Source: Streptomyces sp. DSM 15324 (GTDB taxonomy: Bacteria; Actinomycetota; Actinomycetes; Streptomycetales; Streptomycetaceae). Taken from it: a stretch of DNA of 64,000 nucleotides. Positions within the stretch are counted from its first letter, which is position 1; every line of letters begins with the position of its first letter. A program made the translations under genes and the position numbers. Where the stretch lies: NCBI RefSeq assembly GCF_001514285.1, contig NZ_KQ949025.1:623571-687570 (forward strand), read 5' to 3'. The notes beneath the pieces were generated by a model that ran no database searches, was not told the DNA's origin, and saw nothing but the letters and a program-made list of their open reading frames with translations. This document shows positions 56,516-64,000 of this stretch, piece after piece.

Positions 56516-56634
56516 AATCCCGCGGACTTCCGCCGCCAGGCAGCGGGAAGCTCGGATTACGGTGGCCGCTCTCGGCCCCGGCGCGGTGTGATGGCACGCA
56601 CGAGGGCCAGGGCACACCCCAGGCACAAGGTCTG

Positions 56635-56663
56635 AGCGTACCCAGCGCAATCACTCCGGTCAA
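56635..56663 (-). promoter_or_regulatory. str operon promoter
   Basis: Minus strand: TTGACC (56663-56658), a 17-nt spacer and TACGCT (56640-56635). This is a near-consensus housekeeping promoter. Transcription would begin near 56628, giving a leader of about 190 nt to rpsL. Confidence 0.75.
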
Positions 56664-56693
56664 AACAGAAGCCGTACGCCCGACACGCGGCGG

Positions 56694-57722
56694 TTACGTT
56701 CGCGAACCCGATCGCTGGTGTGGTACCGGGGTTTCCCCGCCCTTCGCCTGCGTGTCCACCGCGGTGTCCCGCGCCGTGTCGCTGCCGACGAAATACGTGG
56801 GGCGGTTCTGCACGGCCGTATAGATGCGGCCCACGTACTCGCCGAGCAGGCCCACGCAGATCAGCTGGACCGCGCCGATGAACAGGACGCCGATGAACAG
56901 GGAGGTCCAGCCGGGGACCGTGTGGTCCAGGAAGTGGGCGCCCAGGGTGTACGCCATCAGCCCCACGCACACCAGGAACGCGAAGCCGCCGAGCCAGGTG
57001 GCGATGCGCAGCGGGGCCGCGGAGAACCCCGTGACGCTGTCCACGGCGAGCCGGATCATCCGGCCCAGCGGGTACTTGCTCTCCCCGGCCGGGCGCGGAG
57101 CGCGCTCGTACGTCACCTGCCCGCTGGGGAAGCCGAGCCAGGGCACCAGGAGCCGGTAGACGCGCTGCTGGTCGGGGAGCGCCTTGAGGGCGTCCACGGC
57201 GGGCCGGCCGAGCAGCCGGAAGTCACCGGCCTGGGAGGGCACCCCCGGCCCCGCCAGCCGCCGCACAAGCCGGTAGTACACCCCCGCGGTCCACCGCTTG
57301 AAGCCGGTGTCGCTGGCCCGGTCGGCGCGGATGCCGTACACGATGTCGAGCCCCTCGCCCCGGGCCAGGGCGAGCATCTCGGGGATCTTCTCCGGCGGGT
57401 CCTGGAGGTCGGCGTCGATACTGACGACATAGGCGCCGAGGGCGCGGTCCAGTCCGGCGGTGAGGGCGGCCTGGTGGCCGGAGTTGCGGCGCAGGCCGAT
57501 GATCCGCAGCTCGGGCCAGCCGAGGCGGAAGGCGGCGAGCAGCTGGGCGGTGCGGTCGGTGGAGCCGTCGTCGACCGCGACGACCTCATAGGCCTCCCCG
57601 AGACCGGCGAGGACCGGACGCAACCGACTGACCAGCGCCGGAAGGACCTCTTCCTCGTTGTACATGGGTATGACGACCGACAGCACGGTCGCACCGCTCA
57701 CGGCATCCGGCTCGTTCGCCAC
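56694..57722 (-). CDS. polyprenol-phosphate glycosyltransferase, GT2 (DPM1/GtrB-like) with C-terminal membrane anchor
   Basis: 342 aa from a GTG. The GT2 N-terminus is SVVIPMYNEEEVLPALVSRL, with EVVAVDDGSTDRTAQLL and the DxD-type SIDADLQDPPEKIPEML. SKYPLGRMIRLAVDSVTGFS links to two C-terminal helices (LGGFAFLVCVGLMAYTLGAH and LFIGVLFIGAVQLICVGLLG). The architecture matches GtrB/ArnC-type enzymes that load a sugar onto undecaprenyl phosphate. The divergent GT-C gene at 57850 is a plausible acceptor-side partner. The start lies 128 nt from that gene. Confidence 0.88.
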   Translation of the reverse strand: MANEPDAVSGATVLSVVIPMYNEEEVLPALVSRLRPVLAGLGEAYEVVAVDDGSTDRTAQLLAAFRLGWPELRIIGLRRNSGHQAALTAGLDRALGAYVVSIDADLQDPPEKIPEMLALARGEGLDIVYGIRADRASDTGFKRWTAGVYYRLVRRLAGPGVPSQAGDFRLLGRPAVDALKALPDQQRVYRLLVPWLGFPSGQVTYERAPRPAGESKYPLGRMIRLAVDSVTGFSAAPLRIATWLGGFAFLVCVGLMAYTLGAHFLDHTVPGWTSLFIGVLFIGAVQLICVGLLGEYVGRIYTAVQNRPTYFVGSDTARDTAVDTQAKGGETPVPHQRSGSRT

Positions 57723-57849
57723 GCACCCTCTCCCTCACCTGTGACGCACATGTGCGACTCTGGTGCGATCTTATGACCACGCTTCACGGTCGTCCGGACC
57801 ACGGCTTCGACCCGGCCGTCCCGCGATCGTCCTAGGGGGGACCCCAGTC

Positions 57850-59127
57850 ATGAGCACGGCCCGCAGCGACGCGGCGACGGACTCCGCCACGCCCGACGAG
57901 GGGCGGGAGCGGCCGCCGGGGCGCCGCAGGCTCGCCCTGCCGGACGGTCTCCGACCGTACCTCCTGCCGCTGCTCCTGTACGGCGTGACGAAGCTGGTCG
58001 GCCTGACCGTCTTCGCCTGGCTGCTGGAGTGGGCCGGCGACTACCGCACGAAGAACCCGCGTTTCGGCGGAGGCGCCCACTGGTGGGACGTCCTGGCCAG
58101 CTGGGACGGCTGGTGGTACCTCCAGGTCGCCGAGAAGGGGTACGACCCCCGGCCGCTCCAACCGCTCGCGCCGGGCGGGCTGTTCACCGTCCAGCAGAAC
58201 TCGGTGGCGTTCTTCCCCCTCTACCCCGGGCTGACCAGGGGCGTCTCGGAGGTCACGGGCCTCGGTCTGTACGGCTCCGCGATCCTCGTGTCCGTCGTGG
58301 CGTCCTTCGTGGCCGCGGCCGGGATCTACGCCGTGGTCGCGGCGCTCGCGGGCGTGCGGGCGGGCACGATCGCGGCCGGGCTGTGGGCCGTGGTGCCCGG
58401 CGCGGGCGTGGAGTGGGCGGTCTACTCGGAGTCGGTGTTCGTCGCGATCGCGGCCTGGTGCTGCTACTGCGTGATGCGGGGGCGGTGGGTGGCGGCCGGA
58501 CTGCTGGCCTTCCTCGCCGGACTGAACCGGCCGACGTCGGCCGCGCTCATAGGGGCGGTGGGCCTCGCCGCGATCGTGACGCTGGCGCGGCGGGAGAGCA
58601 GGCGCGAGCAGGGGATCTCCGGTCCGGTCTACGCGATGGTCGCCGCGCCGCTCGGACTGCTCACCTATGTCGCCTGGGTCGGGCTGAGCATGGGCGACCT
58701 GACCGCCTACTTCACGCTCCAGCGCGAGGGCTGGGCGCACTACTTCGACTTCGGCAAGTACACCCTGGACGTCCTCGGCAACACGGCGGTCGGGCACAGC
58801 GACTATCTGTTCGCCTTCTCGGTGCCCGACCTGCTGGGCGTGCAGATCGTGCTGGCGCTGCCCTTCCTGATCGCGCTGATGCTCCGCAAGAGGCCACCGC
58901 TGGTGCTGGTCGCCTATGCGCTGGCGTCGATCGTGACGGTCCTGGGCACCCAGCAGATGTTCGGCAACACGGGCAGGTACCTGCTGCCGCTGTTCCCGCT
59001 GCTGCTCGCGCCGGCGGCGGCGCTGAGCCGGCTGAAGTGGCCGAGCCTGGCGGTGTTCTTCGCGACGGCGTCGCTCGCGTCGGGGTGGTACGCGCACTAT
59101 GTGATCTTCGAGCTGGGCATCCCGTAG
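57850..59127 (+). CDS. GT-C family (PIG-V/mannosyltransferase-like) integral membrane glycosyltransferase
   Basis: 425 aa from the ATG at 57850, preceded by AGGGGGGA. A cytoplasmic Arg/Pro-rich start (~40 aa) precedes about ten helices. LASWDGWWYLQVAEKGYDP is the acidic first-loop signature of PIG-V-like GT-C enzymes, followed by FFPLYPGLTRGVSEVTGLGL. Such enzymes use polyprenyl-phosphate sugars, which the divergent DPM1-like enzyme could supply. Acceptor unknown; protein O-mannosylation is not implied by sequence alone. Confidence 0.82.
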   Translation: MSTARSDAATDSATPDEGRERPPGRRRLALPDGLRPYLLPLLLYGVTKLVGLTVFAWLLEWAGDYRTKNPRFGGGAHWWDVLASWDGWWYLQVAEKGYDPRPLQPLAPGGLFTVQQNSVAFFPLYPGLTRGVSEVTGLGLYGSAILVSVVASFVAAAGIYAVVAALAGVRAGTIAAGLWAVVPGAGVEWAVYSESVFVAIAAWCCYCVMRGRWVAAGLLAFLAGLNRPTSAALIGAVGLAAIVTLARRESRREQGISGPVYAMVAAPLGLLTYVAWVGLSMGDLTAYFTLQREGWAHYFDFGKYTLDVLGNTAVGHSDYLFAFSVPDLLGVQIVLALPFLIALMLRKRPPLVLVAYALASIVTVLGTQQMFGNTGRYLLPLFPLLLAPAAALSRLKWPSLAVFFATASLASGWYAHYVIFELGIP

Positions 59128-59146
59128 GCCGCCCGGGGCGGGCCCG

Positions 59147-59695
59147 TCAGGGGGAGGACGAGACCGCCGCCATCATGATGACCATCAGGAAGAACGCCCA
59201 GCCGGCCACCGACAGATAGCCCAGGATCAGGCCGGCCAGGGCGAACCCGTCGCCGCCCTCGCCGGAGCGGCGGATCTCGGCGCGCGCCTTGTGCCCGAGG
59301 ATCACGGCCGGGATGCCGGTGAGCCCCATGGACATGGTGGTGAGGACACCGCAGACCATCGAGCCGACCGCCTTGCCGTTGGTGGGCGGGGGCGGGGCGG
59401 GCAGGAACGTGCGCGGGACGGGCGGGCCGTAGGCGGTCGGCGCGGCGAGCACCGACGGGACGGCCATCGGCCCCTGCGGGAGGTCGGAGATGACCAGTTG
59501 CAGCTCACCGACGGTACGGGCCTGGTAGGCGCGCTGCACCCGCTTCTCGAACTCGTCCTGCTGGAGGCGGCCTTCCCCGAAGCCCGCCCTGAGCACGTCC
59601 ACCGCGCGCTCGCGATCGGCGTGCGACGCGAGCATCGAAGCGCCGTTGGGCACCTGTCCCTGCGGCTGCCATGGCGACGGATACGACACGGGCAC
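59147..59695 (-). CDS. DUF1707 + DUF4190 small membrane protein
   Basis: 182 aa from a GTG with a GGAGG ribosome binding site. Residues ~20-75 are a DUF1707 domain ([23 protein letters not shown]...[23 protein letters not shown]). A Pro-rich linker leads to two hydrophobic segments ([20 protein letters not shown] and [20 protein letters not shown]) typical of DUF4190. Convergent with the GT-C gene (19-nt gap). Role unknown. Confidence 0.88.
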   Translation of the reverse strand: MPVSYPSPWQPQGQVPNGASMLASHADRERAVDVLRAGFGEGRLQQDEFEKRVQRAYQARTVGELQLVISDLPQGPMAVPSVLAAPTAYGPPVPRTFLPAPPPPTNGKAVGSMVCGVLTTMSMGLTGIPAVILGHKARAEIRRSGEGGDGFALAGLILGYLSVAGWAFFLMVIMMAAVSSSP

Positions 59696-60023
59696 CTCCC
59701 CCCGGACGGCTGGTTGCCTCCATCATCTCTCAACGCGTCCGGGCCGCCCACGGTTCCGCCACCACCGCCGGCGTCTGCGCGGCCCCGGCCCCCCTGGCTC
59801 CGGCCCCCCTCGCCCCACGGCCGGCGGAGCCGGGGCCCGCCGCGTGGATCACACCGAACTTTGCGGCAGCAAAGTCCCGGCCGGGTCACGCCCCTGCCGG
59901 AGGGTCCGCGCCCCCGCGAGCCCCGCCCAATGCCCCGAGCCACCCCACCGGCCGGGGTTTTTTCCTGCCCCCAGGGCCCGATATGCCCCACATCGAAACA
60001 AGCTCCCCAGGGAGGCACCACCC
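59696..60023. promoter_or_regulatory. divergent region upstream of the amidase gene
   Basis: 328 nt without a supportable gene. It contains the structured segment 59858-59963 described separately and a Pro/Ala-coding-like CCG-rich start that is only compositional. The promoters of both flanking genes should be here but are not evident. Confidence 0.5.
59858..59963 (+). ncRNA. candidate structured leader/attenuator or small RNA upstream of the amidase
   Basis: A 7-bp hairpin ACTTTGC-GGCA-GCAAAGT (59858-59875) is followed ~70 nt later by CCCC-ACCGGCC-GGGG and TTTTTT (59943-59963), an intrinsic-terminator shape 60 nt before the amidase start. No plus-strand gene precedes it, so the terminator should end a short leader or independent RNA. 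The class is unknown. Confidence 0.4.
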
Positions 60024-60893
60024 ATGGCCCACCCGCTCTCCGCCGACGCCCTCGTCGCCGCTCTGGACGCCGAGGGCGTCACCGTCGTCGAACACACCGG
60101 CTGGCGGACCCACAACCGCAACCACAAGGGCAGTTGGGGCCCGGTCAACGGCGTGATCATCCATCACACCGTCAGCTCCGGGACCACCCGCTCCGTCGAG
60201 ATGTGCTTCCACGGCTATCCGGCCCTGCCCGGCCCCCTCTGCCACGGCGTGATAGCCAAGGACGGCACGGTCCACCTCGTCGGCAACGGCCGCGCCAACC
60301 ACGCCGGCAGCGGCGACGGGGCCGTCCTGGAGGCCGTCGTCGCCGAACGGGCCACCCTGCCCGCACCCCATCGCAACGACACCGACGGCAACGTCCACTT
60401 CTACGGCTTCGAGTGCGTCAACCTCGGCGACGGCAGGGATCCCTGGCCCGAGGTCCAGCTGGAGGCCATGGTCCGGGCGGCCGCCGCGCTGTGCCGGGCG
60501 CACGGCTGGAGCGAGCGCTCGGTGATCGGGCACAAGGAGTGGACGAACACCAAGGTCGACCCCCGGGGCTTCTCGATGGCGAACTTCCGCTCCCGGGTCG
60601 CCACCCGGCTCGGACACCCGGTCCCGCCCGGCTCGCCCACCCCCGCCCACCAGCCCTTCCCCGGCACCGACTGGTTCCGCGGGAGCCCGAGGTCGGCGAT
60701 CGTCACCGCGATGGGCCGGCGCCTGGTCGCCGTCGGCTGCTCCGCCTACACGCACGGCCCCGGCCCGCAGTGGACCGAGGCCGACCGGGCCTCGTACGCC
60801 AAGTGGCAGCGCAAGCTCGGGTACACCGGCTCCGCCGCCGACGGCTGGCCGGGCCCCGCCTCCTGGGCCGCGCTGGAAGTCCCCCACGTCTGA
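60024..60893 (+). CDS. N-acetylmuramoyl-L-alanine amidase (PGRP/amidase_2) with peptidoglycan-binding tail, endolysin-like
   Basis: 289 aa from the ATG at 60024 with GGGAGG 8 nt upstream. The amidase_2 domain has the zinc His in VIIHHTVSS, a His in NHAGSG, and the distal VIGHKEWTNTKVDP (His, Lys, Asp). The C-terminal ~70 residues (DWFRGSPRSAIVTAMGRRLV, and ASYAKWQRKLGYTGSAADGW PGPASWAALEV) form a wall-binding module common in actinophage endolysins. There is no signal peptide, so export must be non-Sec or rely on lysis (inference). Confidence 0.85.
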   Translation: MAHPLSADALVAALDAEGVTVVEHTGWRTHNRNHKGSWGPVNGVIIHHTVSSGTTRSVEMCFHGYPALPGPLCHGVIAKDGTVHLVGNGRANHAGSGDGAVLEAVVAERATLPAPHRNDTDGNVHFYGFECVNLGDGRDPWPEVQLEAMVRAAAALCRAHGWSERSVIGHKEWTNTKVDPRGFSMANFRSRVATRLGHPVPPGSPTPAHQPFPGTDWFRGSPRSAIVTAMGRRLVAVGCSAYTHGPGPQWTEADRASYAKWQRKLGYTGSAADGWPGPASWAALEVPHV

Positions 60894-60933
60894 GAAGCGA
60901 GGCCGCCGCGTCGGAGGCCCCGTGGGAGACGCC

Positions 60934-60974
60934 GAAGGGCGGTCACCCCGTGGGCAACGGGGTGACCGCCCTTC
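60934..60974. terminator. bidirectional terminator between amidase gene and rpoC
   Basis: GAAGGGCGGTCACCCCG (60934-60950) and its exact reverse complement (60958-60974) form a 17-bp stem with a 7-nt loop in the 99-nt convergent gap. Both genes end facing it. Confidence 0.85.
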
Positions 60975-60992
60975 AACGCGTGCTACTCGTGC

Positions 60993-64000
<3,008 letters not shown>

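Noticed and set aside
59696..60023. c-di-AMP (ydaO-type) riboswitch ahead of the amidase
   Set aside because: Such riboswitches often precede wall hydrolases in actinobacteria, but I could not find the conserved core motifs. Only an unclassified hairpin-plus-terminator is supported.

Overview
The window is a GC-rich actinobacterial chromosome segment, almost certainly Streptomyces. The basis is strong GC bias, frequent GTG starts, and families typical of that genus (DUF397 with an XRE/DUF5753 regulator, SAV2177-type methyltransferase, DUF1707 protein, Tat-exported beta-helix protein). Both edges cut genes: tsaD at the left and rpoC at the right, both on the minus strand.

Layout. (1) 1-7452, mostly minus strand: tRNA t6A and cell-wall housekeeping genes tsaD, rimI, tsaB, tsaE, an alpha/beta hydrolase, alr and a bifunctional NAD(P)HX repair gene. 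Two small plus-strand genes interrupt them: a degenerate L,D-transpeptidase-like protein and a 59-aa ORF behind a near-iron-box palindrome. (2) 7500-10936: a winged-helix regulator divergent from a DUF4097 gene and a drug-type ABC exporter. (3) 11058-17813: acpS, then accessory genes (SDR, SIS protein with a DasR-like operator, a small membrane protein, a PH-like membrane protein, and an anti-sigma-like ATPase / XRE / double-DUF397 set), then glmS convergent with the DUF397 gene. (4) 17970-26692: coaA; a five-gene ECF sigma / zinc-finger membrane protein / ABC transporter operon with every junction overlapping by 4 nt; a DUF389 protein; a SAM methyltransferase; glmM.

(5) 26868-48476: the ribosomal super-cluster on the minus strand. 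In transcription order from the right it runs S10 operon (rpsJ to rpsQ), spc operon (rplN to secY, adk, map), infA-rpmJ-rpsM-rpsK-rpoA-rplQ-truA, and rplM-rpsI. Two plus-strand genes (a membrane-anchored protein and a tail-spike-like exported protein) sit between truA and rplM. (6) 48952-51816: a receptor-like membrane protein with an intracellular PH/GRAM-like domain, convergent with a secreted protein. (7) 52066-56440: str operon (rpsL-rpsG-fusA-tuf). (8) 56694-60893: polyprenol-phosphate-type glycosyltransferase, GT-C mannosyltransferase-like protein, DUF1707 protein and a phage-endolysin-like amidase, followed by the end of rpoC.

The core functions are translation, transcription (rpoA, rpoC), export (secY) and amino-sugar/cell-wall precursor supply (glmS, glmM, alr). 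I saw no CRISPR array, tRNA, rRNA, intact insertion sequence or prophage. No wholly new system is evident. The best leads are: a stem-loop shared by the S10 and str leaders; decayed copies of the nnr 3' end; the YkuD-fold pseudoenzyme; the ECF/ABC operon with its zinc-finger fusion; the DasR-like operator; and the Ig-TM-PH surface protein.
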